DNA from: Nostoc sp. JL33
Lineage (GTDB): Bacteria > Cyanobacteriota > Cyanobacteriia > Cyanobacteriales > Nostocaceae
Direction of reading: 5' to 3'
Assembly (NCBI RefSeq): GCF_017114985.1
Contig: NZ_JABXKP010000101.1
Location: 1-55,930, forward strand
Length of the DNA stretch: 55,930 nucleotides
Shown in pieces: positions 35,386 through 45,145 of this stretch. Below the pieces are notes generated by a model. It was not told the DNA's origin, ran no database searches, and worked only from the letters and a program-made list of their open reading frames with translations. A program made the translations under genes and the position numbers. The first letter of the stretch is position 1; each line of letters opens with the position of its first letter.

Positions 35386-36399
35386 CTACCAGCCTTTTTC
35401 TGTGCTGACATTATCTTTTGTGATCAACTTAACTGGAATCAAAATGGTAGGTGACTTAGGTTTTTTCCCATTTAAGATGTCGTTACCAACCTGAACTGCT
35501 TTTTGGGCCATCCCTCGCGGATTTTGAGTAGCAGTCGCCGCATATAAACCATCTTTAGCTGCGATCGCAGTGATTGCTTCTGGCGCACCATCAACCCCTA
35601 TAATAAAGAAATCTTTACGTTGTGCTTGCTTTGCTGCTAGCTCTGCACCAAGTCCACTCGGATCGTTAATCGCAAAAACAGCATCAATCTTCGGAAAGGT
35701 TGTGAGCAAATCGCTCATAACTCTGAGTCCTCCATCCCGACTACCATCTGCATTCTGGTTTTTAGAGAGGATTTTGATATTGGGATATTTGGATAATACA
35801 TTTTCGCAGCCACTAACTCGCTGAATTACTGAGTCCACTGGCGGCCCGTTAACTATTACTACATTGCCTTTACCTTGGAGGCGATCGGCAATATATTTGC
35901 AACTAACTTCTCCAGCTTGGACATTATTAGTAGTAATGGTGGCATCTACACCTCCTTCAGCACCTGTATCTACGGCAATGATAATTCTACCTGCTCGTTT
36001 CGCGTTTTCAACTATTGGTCTAATTCCCCTTTTATCAGCAGCATTCAAAACAATGATGTCAGCATTTGCACCAGTAAAATTTTCAATTTGATTGGCTTGT
36101 TGGTTGAGATCATAGGCACTGGAAGCTACAATAACGGTGACATCTTTTCCGCCAATTCTCTTCGCTTCTGCCTCAACTGCTTGTCCCATAACGACGAAGA
36201 AAGGGTTACTTAGATCGCCAACGGTGAAGCCAACCGCTCGTAATTTTTTATTCCCAGTGGCAATTTTAGTTTCTGCACTAGTATTGGTAGCGGTGTTAGT
36301 AGTATTAGTAGCAGTGTTGTCATTTTGAGCGCCATTTCTACAACCAAAAACCGCGAAACCTAATATGCCAACTATGAGTGCAATTCTCTTCATATTCAT
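35386..36399 (-). CDS. frtA: sugar ABC substrate-binding lipoprotein (RbsB-type)
   Basis: A 337-residue periplasmic lipoprotein. The lipobox AVFGC (about residue 20) is followed by a Thr/Asn-rich linker. The fold is periplasmic binding protein type I: LSNPFFVVMGQAVEAEAKRI, NQIENFTGANADIIVLNAAD, a RAGRIIIAVDTGAEGG stretch and the hinge VNGPPVDSVIQRVSG, then AVFAINDPSGLGAEL and VDGAPEAITAI. This is the ribose/fructose/galactose group. It is the first gene of the ABC set; expression may be raised over the downstream genes by the hairpin at 35034-35154. No LacI-type regulator (as frtR) is in this window. Confidence 0.88.
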   Translation of the reverse strand: MNMKRIALIVGILGFAVFGCRNGAQNDNTATNTTNTATNTSAETKIATGNKKLRAVGFTVGDLSNPFFVVMGQAVEAEAKRIGGKDVTVIVASSAYDLNQQANQIENFTGANADIIVLNAADKRGIRPIVENAKRAGRIIIAVDTGAEGGVDATITTNNVQAGEVSCKYIADRLQGKGNVVIVNGPPVDSVIQRVSGCENVLSKYPNIKILSKNQNADGSRDGGLRVMSDLLTTFPKIDAVFAINDPSGLGAELAAKQAQRKDFFIIGVDGAPEAITAIAAKDGLYAATATQNPRGMAQKAVQVGNDILNGKKPKSPTILIPVKLITKDNVSTEKGW

Positions 36400-37194
36400 C
36401 TATTTCTAACAACTGATTTAAATTTTAAAAAGTAAGTAGAATATAAAATTGCCAAGTTATCACAATATGAGCTAAGTCGGAAAACTTCAGATATCACCTA
36501 GCAGTACTGCTGATTTTGGCAATTCCAACTCTTCTCAAAGCTCTTATAATTTGACGTGATTTGAGTTAGCGCTATTAATTGTCCTAAATTAGATGTTTTG
36601 TTTTCTCAAGCAATAGTAGGAACACTACACTACGTCAAAAATTCACATTTTTTGGTGATAATACATTTGAAAGTGCGTGGATTAAAACAGCTTTTAACTA
36701 AAATTAGTAAAACCTGATATTATCAATGTGAATTTGTATTCTGTTTTACATTAATTTTAGTTTAACCTGCATTATTCCAAATATGATCCCCGTTTATCGA
36801 ACTTTACAAAGTCAAGCAAACTATCACATCTCAATGTAGTTTAAACTTTTCCTCCTGGAGTCTTTGGTAAAGTTAAGTAGTTTTCAGCTTAGGTAAAGTT
36901 TAAAAAACTTAACATATTTCACTCAAGTTTAATTTAGAAAAGTTAATACCGTAGCAGGGAAATGTTTACTTTTATATCATCTTTTAGGGGTAGAAACTTA
37001 TAGCCCATTACCATATATTAAAATCCTGTTGGCTTATTTTCAGAGTTGACTATAATATGCTTGTCAACTGCGCTTATTTGTGATCATCAGTAAGGCTTTA
37101 ATTTTTGCGAATCTGGAGGATTAGGGTTCTTTGAATACAAATCGTAGGGATTAAATAACTTCACCGATTTAAACTTGTGGTTGTAACCAATAAG
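36400..37194. other. 795-bp gene-free stretch
   Basis: AT-rich with no frame I could support, no RNA gene and no large repeat. It should carry the promoter and operator of the sugar ABC genes. Nothing diagnostic was found by eye. Confidence 0.4.
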
Positions 37195-37695
37195 CTAAAT
37201 TCCCAAAGCCGTTCTAATGTTTTGGACAATTACCTGGGGTGGCTGTGCAACATCCATAGATATGGTATTTAATGGTTCTTCAAGAGTATCAAACTGGCTG
37301 TTGAGGAGTTTTTCGCTCATATAATGATTCTGACGCTCTTGCAGCCGCATTTGAATCAACTCATAAGACCCTTTGAGGTAAACTAGCTTGATGCGAACGC
37401 TATCCAATACCAGAAATTGCCGATAGCTATCTTTGAGGGCTGAACACGCCAGCACCACATTTTTATTTTCTTGCAGCCAGTGTTTTATGGCTGTTTGCAA
37501 ATCTTGTAACCAAGGCATCCTGTCAGCTTCACTTAGAGGGATACCGCGCCGCATTTTCTCAACATTTTCTGGCGAGTGGAAAGCATCAGCGTCGCTAAAC
37601 TCCCAGTCTAACGAGTCTGCTAGCAGTTTTCCGATGGTACTTTTGCCAGAACCCGATACACCCATTACCAGAATAATCATCGACTGCTTAATCAT
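37195..37695 (-). CDS. gntK: gluconokinase
   Basis: A 166-residue kinase that phosphorylates D-gluconate at C6, feeding the pentose phosphate route. The P-loop MGVSGSGKSTIGKLL covers about 11-25. The family signature DADAFHSPENVEKMRRGIPL with SEADRMPWL follows directly. ALKDSYRQFL and LKGSYELIQMRLQERQNHYM, the lid region, come later. Length is normal. It lies upstream of the sugar importer on the same strand, at a distance of about 800 bases. Sugar entering by the importer or by GlcP could be oxidised and enter here. A comparable kinase gene is part of the glc region in symbiotic Nostoc. Confidence 0.93.
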   Translation of the reverse strand: MIKQSMIILVMGVSGSGKSTIGKLLADSLDWEFSDADAFHSPENVEKMRRGIPLSEADRMPWLQDLQTAIKHWLQENKNVVLACSALKDSYRQFLVLDSVRIKLVYLKGSYELIQMRLQERQNHYMSEKLLNSQFDTLEEPLNTISMDVAQPPQVIVQNIRTALGI

Positions 37696-37868
37696 ATTTT
37701 TCTATTTCACTCAGTAGCGATAGACGATCGCTTAGGTGCTAGATTAACCGTAGAGCATCTAATAAGGCTGGGACAGATCAGTATTGGTTATCTGGGTGTA
37801 GGCGATTATCGTTCGAGTGACAACTAATTTTTAAACTAATGTAGAAGAACAATAAAGTTCTACAATAC

Positions 37869-38360
37869 CTATAGCTGATAAGAAGCAGTCAATGCTACCG
37901 CCAAAGCATCCGCAGCATCATCCGGCTTGGGAATTTCATCTAAATCCAACTCCCGCGCCACCGCCTCTTGCACTTCTGACTTATCAGCATTGCCATAGCC
38001 TGTTAAAGCTTGCTTAATTTGAGCAGGAGTAAACTCTACGTAGGGAAGACGACGCTGGCCCAACACCAAAATGAGTACACCCCGCGCCTGTGCAACCACG
38101 ATTGTATTTGCCATCCGATAGAAGAATAATTTTTCGATCGCCACCAAATCCGGTTGCAACTCCTCCATCAGGGTGTGTAAATCATCAAACAAGGTACATA
38201 GGCGCTGCCCCATTTCTACACCTGCTGATGTTCTGATTACCCCAAAATCCAGCATATTTACTGTCGTCTCTTGTACCTTGTTGGAAATTTGTGTGCAGTT
38301 AATTGCCCCAAATCCTAAAATTGCCAGTCCTGGATCTAATCCTAAAATTCGTTTTTCCAT
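37869..38360 (-). CDS. ruvC: crossover junction endodeoxyribonuclease RuvC
   Basis: The Holliday-junction resolvase that nicks paired strands with RuvAB. I chose the inner ATG (MEKRILGLDPGLAILGFG), since family members begin there; the frame could start 17 codons earlier at 38411. The four acidic residues are all visible: D in GLDPGL, E in AIEKLFFYR, and two D in KPDDAADALAVA. The RNase-H-like core is complete. Divergent from the yvcK-like gene at 38525. Confidence 0.92.
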   Translation of the reverse strand: MEKRILGLDPGLAILGFGAINCTQISNKVQETTVNMLDFGVIRTSAGVEMGQRLCTLFDDLHTLMEELQPDLVAIEKLFFYRMANTIVVAQARGVLILVLGQRRLPYVEFTPAQIKQALTGYGNADKSEVQEAVARELDLDEIPKPDDAADALAVALTASYQL

Positions 38361-38524
38361 TAAATTTACTTTTACCAAGCCAGGGTATTGTTTAACTAGG
38401 AATACTGGCAATCTTCACGACTTGCTCTTAGTTGACAAATATAATAGTTCCACGCCTGGTGTTTTAAACCAAGTGGTGTACATTTTCTGTTAATTATTAT
38501 TTGTAGCACTGCTCCAAATCAGGT

Positions 38525-39895
38525 ATGTCAATTGCTTTTCTCAAACAAGCCCTCAACGCCCTGCAAAAGCAGTCGCGCTCTCGTACTTCCTATCGGGTTA
38601 ACCAGTGGTTCAAATGGTTATCCCCTGGACTATCGGTAAAACGTTGGTTGTTGATCAGTGTTGGAGGTGTACTGCTGGCGAGTTTGGGATTAGCTATCTG
38701 GATTAAGCTGACCCCAATTTTTTGGATGATCGAGTTGGTTAGGGGTTTCTTGGGAGTAATCAGCAACCTGTTACCCAACTATATCAGTGGGCCTTTGGTG
38801 CTGCTTGGCGGCTTACTGTTAGTGCTTTGGGGGCAAACTCGCACTGTAGGCTCAATTACTAAGGTACTAAGAGCAGAAGGCGGAGAGGAACTCATTGATG
38901 TCTTGCTGGCCCATCGTCGATTGTACCGAGGCCCGAAAATAGTAGTAATTGGTGGTGGTACGGGACTTTCTACGTTGTTGAGGGGACTGAAAACCTACAG
39001 CGCTAATATTACTGCGATCGTCACTGTCGCCGATGATGGTGGATCTTCTGGGCGGTTGCGTGAAGAATTTGGAGTGCTACCACCAGGGGATATTCGCAAT
39101 TGTTTGGCTGCACTAGCTGATGAAGAAAAGCTATTAACAGAATTGTTTCAATACCGTTTTCGGGCTGGAGATGGGTTAACGGGTCACAGTTTTGGCAATT
39201 TGTTTTTAACGGCAATGAGTGATATTACTGGAGATTTAGAACAAGCAGTTGCAGCCAGTTCCAAAGTGCTAGCGGTACGCGGACAAGTACTACCAGCAAC
39301 TCTCAGTGATGTTCGCCTCTGGGCAGAATTAGCTGATGGCCGCCGCATTAATGGGGAGTCTAGCATTCCCAAAGCTGGCGGTAAAATTGTCAAAATTGGC
39401 TGTATTCCAGCTAATCCTCCGGCGGTGCCAGCAGCTATTAAGGCACTTAAAGAAGCTGATTACATCATTATTGGCCCAGGTAGCCTTTATACTAGCCTGA
39501 TTCCTAACTTATTAGTACCAGAAATTGCCGATGCGATCGCTCAAACAGATGCTCCTCGTATTTATATCTGCAATATCATGACTCAACCAGGAGAAACTGA
39601 AGACTATACTGTTGCCGACCACATCAGAGCAATTGATGCTGCTTGTGGGGAAAGACGGCTATTTGATGCTGTGCTAATACACAACAAATCCCCCTCGGAG
39701 CAATCACTCACGCGCTACGCCCAACAAAACTCCCATCCCGTTTTCCTGGATAGAGAAGCCGTAACTCAGTTAGGGCGAAGGATTGTTCCAGCTAATGTTT
39801 TGTATGAAGATGAAACGGGTTTTGTACGTCACAATCCGCAGAAACTAGCACGAGTTTTGTTACGGTGGTACAGTAGAGTTCATCATGGAAAATGA
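38525..39895 (+). CDS. yvcK: YvcK/CofD-like gluconeogenesis factor with N-terminal membrane anchor
   Basis: A 456-residue protein. Two hydrophobic stretches at about 40-62 and 78-102 (RWLLISVGGVLLASLGLAIW, GPLVLLGGLLLVLWG) anchor it to the membrane. From about residue 137 it is a YvcK-family enzyme-like domain: VVIGGGTGLSTLLRGLK, VTVADDGGSSGRLREEFG, PGDIRNCLAALA and GHSFGNLFLTAM. YvcK binds UDP-sugars and links carbon source to wall synthesis in Firmicutes. In cyanobacteria the role is not settled. It is followed by tsaE with a 54-base gap, which holds only a short Nostoc repeat of the taatgactaa type. Confidence 0.9.
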   Translation: MSIAFLKQALNALQKQSRSRTSYRVNQWFKWLSPGLSVKRWLLISVGGVLLASLGLAIWIKLTPIFWMIELVRGFLGVISNLLPNYISGPLVLLGGLLLVLWGQTRTVGSITKVLRAEGGEELIDVLLAHRRLYRGPKIVVIGGGTGLSTLLRGLKTYSANITAIVTVADDGGSSGRLREEFGVLPPGDIRNCLAALADEEKLLTELFQYRFRAGDGLTGHSFGNLFLTAMSDITGDLEQAVAASSKVLAVRGQVLPATLSDVRLWAELADGRRINGESSIPKAGGKIVKIGCIPANPPAVPAAIKALKEADYIIIGPGSLYTSLIPNLLVPEIADAIAQTDAPRIYICNIMTQPGETEDYTVADHIRAIDAACGERRLFDAVLIHNKSPSEQSLTRYAQQNSHPVFLDREAVTQLGRRIVPANVLYEDETGFVRHNPQKLARVLLRWYSRVHHGK

Positions 39896-39949
39896 AAATT
39901 AGTTATTAGTCCTTTGTTTAGACTAATAACTAATGACTAATGACTAATT

Positions 39950-40405
39950 ATGAAAATTTTTCTTGCAGATACAGAGGCGACGCTACGCTTAGGTATTACT
40001 CTTGGTGAATCCCTGACTCCTGGCAGTGTAATTTTACTAGAAGGTGATTTAGGTGCTGGTAAAACTACCTTAGTTCAAGGTATTGGCAAGGGTTTGGGAA
40101 TCGCTGAATCCATTGTTAGTCCGACTTTCACGCTGATTAATGAGTACACGGAAGCACGCCTCCCCCTTTACCATCTAGATTTATATCGCTTAGAACCACA
40201 AGAAGTTGCAGCCCTAAATTTAGAAAGTTACTGGGAAGGTGTTGAAGTAATACCAGGAATTGTGGCAGTTGAATGGGCAGAACGATTGCCCTACAAACCA
40301 GATAGTTATCTGAGTGTGAGTTTGACTTATGGGCATGGGGGCACTCGTCAAGTCGAACTCATACCATTCAATTGTGCCATTAGCGAAGTCATTACCGCGA
40401 TTTAA
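39950..40405 (+). CDS. tsaE: tRNA threonylcarbamoyladenosine biosynthesis ATPase TsaE
   Basis: A 151-residue ATPase that supports the TsaD-TsaB complex in making t6A37 on tRNAs. Walker A is EGDLGAGKTTLVQGIGKGLG (about 31-50). SPTFTLINEY, YHLDLYRLE (the family's Asp and Tyr) and VAVEWAERL complete the signature. Length is normal. It probably shares a transcript with the yvcK-like gene. Confidence 0.95.
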   Translation: MKIFLADTEATLRLGITLGESLTPGSVILLEGDLGAGKTTLVQGIGKGLGIAESIVSPTFTLINEYTEARLPLYHLDLYRLEPQEVAALNLESYWEGVEVIPGIVAVEWAERLPYKPDSYLSVSLTYGHGGTRQVELIPFNCAISEVITAI

Positions 40406-40937
40406 TTTCTTGAACACTATACGAGAAAATTTGTGCAAATAGTCGAGGGAGAACTCCACACTCGTTCTATCTGCCACTACCACGCTCACCACTGTAAATT
40501 ACTAACATTGTTATATCAACCTAAAATAAACGGAAAAATTTTGTAACAGCAGCTTTGTTGCTGCAATAATCAGTTAAAAAACTGATTTAGATGGTGTATG
40601 AATTAAGAAAATCTAAACTGTTGTTGAGTTAAATGAGAATTTTCACAAAACTTAGTCAGCTTGGTTTAACCCGATTGCTTCTCTACTGTCATTAAGAGAA
40701 CTAATCTGGATTATTTAGCAGCCAAAGCTAGTAGAGGAAACTTAAACAACATCAAGTTCTGTAGAAGCTGTCTAACTTTTCCTTATACTCAATATACTCA
40801 AGCTAACGTCATAATGTATACACAGAAAATACTGAATTATCAAATATTTAAAAATTATTAATTTAAGTAATTTTAAATAGCAATAAATTATTTTATTCAC
40901 ATCTGTAATTAACACTGATATTAATAAAGCTTTAAAT
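40406..40937. other. gene-free stretch after tsaE
   Basis: The AT-rich first part of an 877-base gene-free region. No supported frame or RNA gene. Hairpin repeats follow at 40938 and 41071. Confidence 0.4.
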
Positions 40938-40986
40938 AAAACATTTCGTATTTCTAGGATAACTATGTAGAAATACGAGATGTTTT
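40938..40986. repeat. 18-bp hairpin repeat
   Basis: aaaacatttcgtatttct (40938-40955) pairs with 40969-40986 with one mismatch around a 13-base loop. Non-coding. Confidence 0.6.
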
Positions 40987-41070
40987 ATCCTATAGGAATT
41001 GGATTTGATTACTGGATTTACTTACGTAGGTAGGGAACTCTTAACCCAATATGGTTCACTTAAGAAAACT

Positions 41071-41144
41071 GTAGGTTGGGTAGAACGAAGTGAAACCCAA
41101 CAAAGTCACGGGAGTGTTGGGTTTCGTTCCTCAACCCAACCTAC
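41071..41144. repeat. REP/MITE-like hairpin
   Basis: gtaggttgggtagaacgaag then tgaaacccaaca pairs with the mirrored arm ending caacccaacctac. The stem is nearly 30 bp with small bulges. This hairpin type is frequent in Nostoc and other cyanobacteria. Confidence 0.75.
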
Positions 41145-41282
41145 GTAGAAGTTGAGTTTTAGGCTTAACTGAACTGTATTGACTCTTAACCGGGAAGAAG
41201 GGAATAGATGTGTACTGAGTTTTTCAACAATCAAATATGAGTCCTATATATTAGTTGACATAAATATGCCTACGTGGATGCA

Positions 41283-42458
41283 CTAGTTATCTCTAACGAA
41301 AGAGGCGATCGCCTCTTTGATCGGAGAACCGTAGTCGTCTCTGGTATAGTACGTAAGACCTTTATCAATGAACGCAGAGGTAGTATCTATTAACTGCTGA
41401 AGAACCTCCGAACTAGTGTTATCTATTTCTTCACTGACCTTTTCCCCTGTAAATCGGTTTTTTCGATCTTCTGGAGGTAATACAATGCGAGAATCTTTAT
41501 AAGTCTCTTTTGGCTTGGGTTTAAATGTCTCATTTAAGTCAAACTGAAGACGTAAATAACGTTTAGAATCGTATCCACCCATAATTTGTCGGCAAATTGT
41601 ACTACCAATCTCAGATGTAGGTTCCATAAAGATATTAGTCAAATTTTTTGCCCAGTCGAAGCCTCTCCATTTGCTTATTTGCTCATATTGATATGGTTCA
41701 CCAGTTTGACCTGTGCCAATAGAAAGAATAGAAATATCTTCCGATCGCAGATTCTCCACTTTATATTTTTGCTTGATTGTTGGAGAAACTGAAGACTGAC
41801 TGATCCTCATAACTAGACTCAAAGCTGCGAGAGAGGGGTTATTAGCAGAAACTCCTCCATCAATGTGTGGGAATTCCCAATTACCAAATTTTTCTTTATC
41901 TACAGGTTCTAATTTATATGGTGGAAAAAAAGTGGGAGCAGAGGCAGAAGCCGTACATATCTCCCATAAATAACAGTCATCGTACCATCTGTCTCCTAGA
42001 TCAGGATGACAATTTGTAAAAAAGGTTGTATTCCGATATAGGGTATCGTAAGCAAGAATCAAAATAATCGGTTTTTCAATATCCTTTATTCTTGTAGATT
42101 TATACGCATCTTTGAGGACGCTAATAATTCCATCATGAGAATATTTAGGTGGTGAAAGTACATTCAAAATGGATTTTATGATCGGCGGGAAGTTTTTGTA
42201 GCGGTCTTTTCTATCCGACGGGAATATATCTTTTCCCCGATCTCTATACAGTTTAATTAGTTCATCACTATCCTTTCCAACAGCAATCCCTCCTGTTAAT
42301 ATTGAACCAGTAGAAGTACCAGCAACCACGTCAAAGTATTCGTGTAAAAAGTTTCCTTTACCCTGATTTCTAATTTCTTGTTCTACTTGTTGAAGTATTC
42401 GGGCTGCAATGACTCCACGAATACCGCCACCGTCTAAAGCCAAAATTTTGAAGGACAT
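41283..42458 (-). CDS. patatin-like phospholipase
   Basis: A 391-residue lipid acyl hydrolase. The oxyanion loop is DGGGIRG (residues 9-15), the nucleophile elbow is GTSTG with S48, and the second catalytic residue is the Asp in HIDGGVSANNP at about residue 198. The rest fits patatins with a helical C-terminal extension. It has no signal peptide. Some patatins are CBASS effectors, but this one is 14 kb from the CD-NTase gene and alone between repeats. A role in lipid turnover is equally likely. Confidence 0.9.
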   Translation of the reverse strand: MSFKILALDGGGIRGVIAARILQQVEQEIRNQGKGNFLHEYFDVVAGTSTGSILTGGIAVGKDSDELIKLYRDRGKDIFPSDRKDRYKNFPPIIKSILNVLSPPKYSHDGIISVLKDAYKSTRIKDIEKPIILILAYDTLYRNTTFFTNCHPDLGDRWYDDCYLWEICTASASAPTFFPPYKLEPVDKEKFGNWEFPHIDGGVSANNPSLAALSLVMRISQSSVSPTIKQKYKVENLRSEDISILSIGTGQTGEPYQYEQISKWRGFDWAKNLTNIFMEPTSEIGSTICRQIMGGYDSKRYLRLQFDLNETFKPKPKETYKDSRIVLPPEDRKNRFTGEKVSEEIDNTSSEVLQQLIDTTSAFIDKGLTYYTRDDYGSPIKEAIASFVRDN

Positions 42459-42511
42459 AGCAATTCTCCTTGATTATTTCTTTTGATGTATAACTATTTG
42501 TTTATTACGTA

Positions 42512-42572
42512 AGGGACTGACAACAAATAAATTACTACTACTTGTGGGGTATTTTTTTATTTGTCAGTCCCT
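42512..42572. repeat. 12-bp inverted repeat hairpin
   Basis: agggactgacaa (42512-42523) pairs exactly with ttgtcagtccct (42561-42572) around a 37-base loop. It lies between the patatin and pyrC genes, 20 bases from the pyrC stop. Confidence 0.6.
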
Positions 42573-42591
42573 AAGCCTAAATAAATATTTG

Positions 42592-43935
42592 CTACAAGAA
42601 AGTTAAAGCTTGACCCCGCACTTGCGTATTTACCTGGCCTTTGTCATAAACTATCTCACCGCCGACAATGGTGGTTGTAGCCCAGCCGGTGAGGTTCCAG
42701 CCTTCAAAGGGACTCCAACGGCATTTGGTTAAAAGTTCCTCGCGCCGGACTGGACGGTATGTGTTTAAATCTACAAGCACTAAATCGGCATCATAACCAG
42801 GTGCGATCGCTCCTTTATTGGGAATACCATAAGCTACAGCTACAGCTTTAGACATCCAGTTAACAACTTGAGCAACAGTACACTTTCCCTGCATCGCCGC
42901 AGTTAACATCAAAGCTAGGGAAGTTTCCACTCCAGGCATTCCCGAAGGACTATTGGGGTATTCTTGAGCTTTTTCTTCTAAGGTGTGTGGCGCGTGATCT
43001 GTCGCGATGAAATCAATCACGCCATCGCGCAAAGCTTGCCAGAGAACTTCGTTATCGTGGGGCGATCGCAAAGGTGGATTCATCTGTGCTAAAGTACCAA
43101 TCTGCTGATAAGCGCTAGTATTCAACAACAAATGCTGTGGCGTTACCTCTGCTGTCACCCAACTAGGTTTCTCCTGACGCAGCAAATCTGCTTCTTCGGC
43201 AGTTGACATGTGCAGAATATGCAGACGACGTTGATATTTTCGAGAAAGTTTTAATGCCAGTTGAGTTGCTGTCAATGCCGCTTGATTATCTTGAATTTGC
43301 GAGTGAACGGCTGGATCGTGAATATTGGCAAATTCTTGGCGGCGTTGGTTAATTCTAGCTTGGTCTTCGGCATGAACGGCAATCAAGCGAGCCTGCTTCG
43401 CAGGAGCTTCGCTAACGCCTTTGGCAAATATCGCAGAGAGTGCTGTTTCCCCATCAACCAGCAATTGACCATGCATCAACCCCATAAAAATTTTAATTCC
43501 CGGTGTTGGCTTTGCCAGAAGCAAATCTGGTAGATTCTCTGCTGTTGCCCCAATAAAAAAGCCATAATTAACCAAGCACTTCTGGGAGGCACGGTCTAAC
43601 TTGTCGTCTAAAGCCTGCTGTGTCGTTGTTAGGGGGCGCGTATTGGGCATTTCTAAAAAGGAAGTGACTCCGCCTTTAGCACAGGCACAACTGGCGGTGA
43701 ATAAATCTTCCTTGTGTTCTAGTCCAGGTTCCCGGAAATGCACCTGCGGATCAATAACTCCTGGCAACAAAGTTAACCCTTCTGCGTCAACTTCAGTGGC
43801 TAGTGCCGTTTGGGAGATTTCTGGCGCAACTTCGACGATTTGGCGATCGCGCGTCAACACATCCCCAATGATCAGTTCACCATTGGGTAAGATTATCTGA
43901 GCGCGGCGAATCAGTAAAATTTTTGGAGATGACAT
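42592..43935 (-). CDS. pyrC: dihydroorotase
   Basis: Closes the pyrimidine ring of dihydroorotate from carbamoyl-aspartate. I place the start at the ATG at 43935 (MSSPKILLIRRAQIILPNGE), because the extra 16 codons up to 43983 read through a Nostoc repeat (aatttaaaattcaaaat). Landmarks are VIDPQVHFREPGLEHKEDLF, MPNTRPLTTTQ, KIFMGLMHGQLLVD, LHILHMSTAEEADL and IATDHAPHTLEEK. The usual HxH metal motif reads QxH (PQVHFR); I recall other dihydroorotase subfamilies with Gln here, so this is probably a type feature. About 447 residues, normal for class I. Confidence 0.9.
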   Translation of the reverse strand: MSSPKILLIRRAQIILPNGELIIGDVLTRDRQIVEVAPEISQTALATEVDAEGLTLLPGVIDPQVHFREPGLEHKEDLFTASCACAKGGVTSFLEMPNTRPLTTTQQALDDKLDRASQKCLVNYGFFIGATAENLPDLLLAKPTPGIKIFMGLMHGQLLVDGETALSAIFAKGVSEAPAKQARLIAVHAEDQARINQRRQEFANIHDPAVHSQIQDNQAALTATQLALKLSRKYQRRLHILHMSTAEEADLLRQEKPSWVTAEVTPQHLLLNTSAYQQIGTLAQMNPPLRSPHDNEVLWQALRDGVIDFIATDHAPHTLEEKAQEYPNSPSGMPGVETSLALMLTAAMQGKCTVAQVVNWMSKAVAVAYGIPNKGAIAPGYDADLVLVDLNTYRPVRREELLTKCRWSPFEGWNLTGWATTTIVGGEIVYDKGQVNTQVRGQALTFL

Positions 43936-44333
43936 AGCGGTAAAAAATTTAAAATTCAAAATGGGGAAACGCAATCTTGGCAAGCATCCTGGCTATCGGC
44001 TCAATCTAAATTCAAACAAGGGGAGCTTATGTGTTACAGAGAACTATGCTTTTAGGTTAAACTGAGTCGCGATCGGAGTAACCAATTTTTGCCGCGACTA
44101 AAAAAAAGTTTATTTTTAATTTATGTTGGGGATTTGAGATTGGTTTCGCCCACCAGAGGTGAGCCATGACCCAGAAGAAACACCCCCAATCCAAAATCTT
44201 AAATCCACAATCTCAAATTGGTATTCAAGATGCGAACATGACTAGGAAATTAAAGTTTTCCCGTTAAGATTAACAGATAAAGTCTCACTAGGCGAGTTAA
44301 TTACCTACATCTTTCCTTCAGTTAAGTAATTTC
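43936..44333. other. 398-bp stretch before lepB
   Basis: It contains a Nostoc repeat in which atttgagattg near 44130 is mirrored by caatctcaaat near 44210, plus an A/T tract (actaaaaaaaagtttattt). It likely carries the divergent promoters of pyrC and lepB. No small gene was found. Confidence 0.4.
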
Positions 44334-44975
44334 ATGCATAATCAAGTGTCTGATAACAATTCTAGTCAACAACCTGATAATTCCTGGATCGCAGAGCTAG
44401 GTAGAACGATTGTATTGAGCATTGTTCTAGCTCTGGGAATTCGTACCTTTGTTGCTGAAGCACGCTGGATTCCTTCTGGATCGATGGAACCGACTCTGCA
44501 TGGTACGCCAAACCAGTGGGAGGCAGACAAAATCATTGTCGATAAATTGAAGTATAAATTTGCTAACCCACAACGGGGAGATATTGTAGTATTTTCACCA
44601 ACGAAAGAACTACAAAAAGAACAATACCAAGATGCTTTTATCAAACGTGTAATTGGCTTACCTGGTGAAAAAGTACAACTTAAGGATGGCAAAGTCTATA
44701 TCAACAACAAATCCCTTCCAGAATCTAATTACCTAAGTTCTGGGCAGAGCACAGTCATTGATGTTTGCCAATCAGGGCCACAGCCACCTTTTTTGGCAAA
44801 ACCCCAGACTATACCAGCCGATTCATATTTAGTACTAGGTGACAATCGTAACAACAGTTATGATGGCCGCTGCTGGGGTCTTGTCCCCCGCCAGAATATT
44901 ATTGGACGTGCTATAGTTCGCTTCTGGCCTCTAAATCATATTGGCACAATAGATAAATCGCCACTATATCCATAA
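44334..44975 (+). CDS. lepB: signal peptidase I
   Basis: A 213-residue inner-membrane peptidase that removes signal peptides of exported proteins. One N-terminal TM segment covers about 24-42 (RTIVLSIVLALGIRTFVAEA). The catalytic Ser is S50 in PSGSMEPTL and the general base is K104 in AFIKRVIGLPGE. Box D/E is GDNRNNSYDGRCWG. Complete and of normal length for cyanobacteria. Transcribed alone or with the MOSC gene. Confidence 0.95.
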   Translation: MHNQVSDNNSSQQPDNSWIAELGRTIVLSIVLALGIRTFVAEARWIPSGSMEPTLHGTPNQWEADKIIVDKLKYKFANPQRGDIVVFSPTKELQKEQYQDAFIKRVIGLPGEKVQLKDGKVYINNKSLPESNYLSSGQSTVIDVCQSGPQPPFLAKPQTIPADSYLVLGDNRNNSYDGRCWGLVPRQNIIGRAIVRFWPLNHIGTIDKSPLYP

Positions 44976-45145
44976 TTAACAATATTGCTCAAATGGATAA
45001 GTGACAAAAGAATTTGAGATTTTAGATGGGGACTGCTAAATCACCAATCTTTAATCCAAAATCCCTTCGGGTTCAGCAGTCGCTCATGAGGGAAACCCCC
45101 AAGACCGCGCTGCTTCACCGAAATCTAAAATCCAAAATTGCTATG

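Noticed and set aside
38431..38446. Promoter of the yvcK-like gene (TTGACA and TATAAT)
   Set aside because: The two boxes are far too close together to form one promoter; either may be used separately, but this cannot be decided by eye.
41283..42458. Patatin phospholipase as effector of the CD-NTase system
   Set aside because: Patatins are CBASS effectors elsewhere, but this one is 14 kb away from the CD-NTase, alone, and the CD-NTase already has a SLATT partner.
43936..43983. Upstream start of pyrC
   Set aside because: The extra 16 codons read through an intergenic Nostoc repeat; the enzyme pattern starts after the ATG at 43935.
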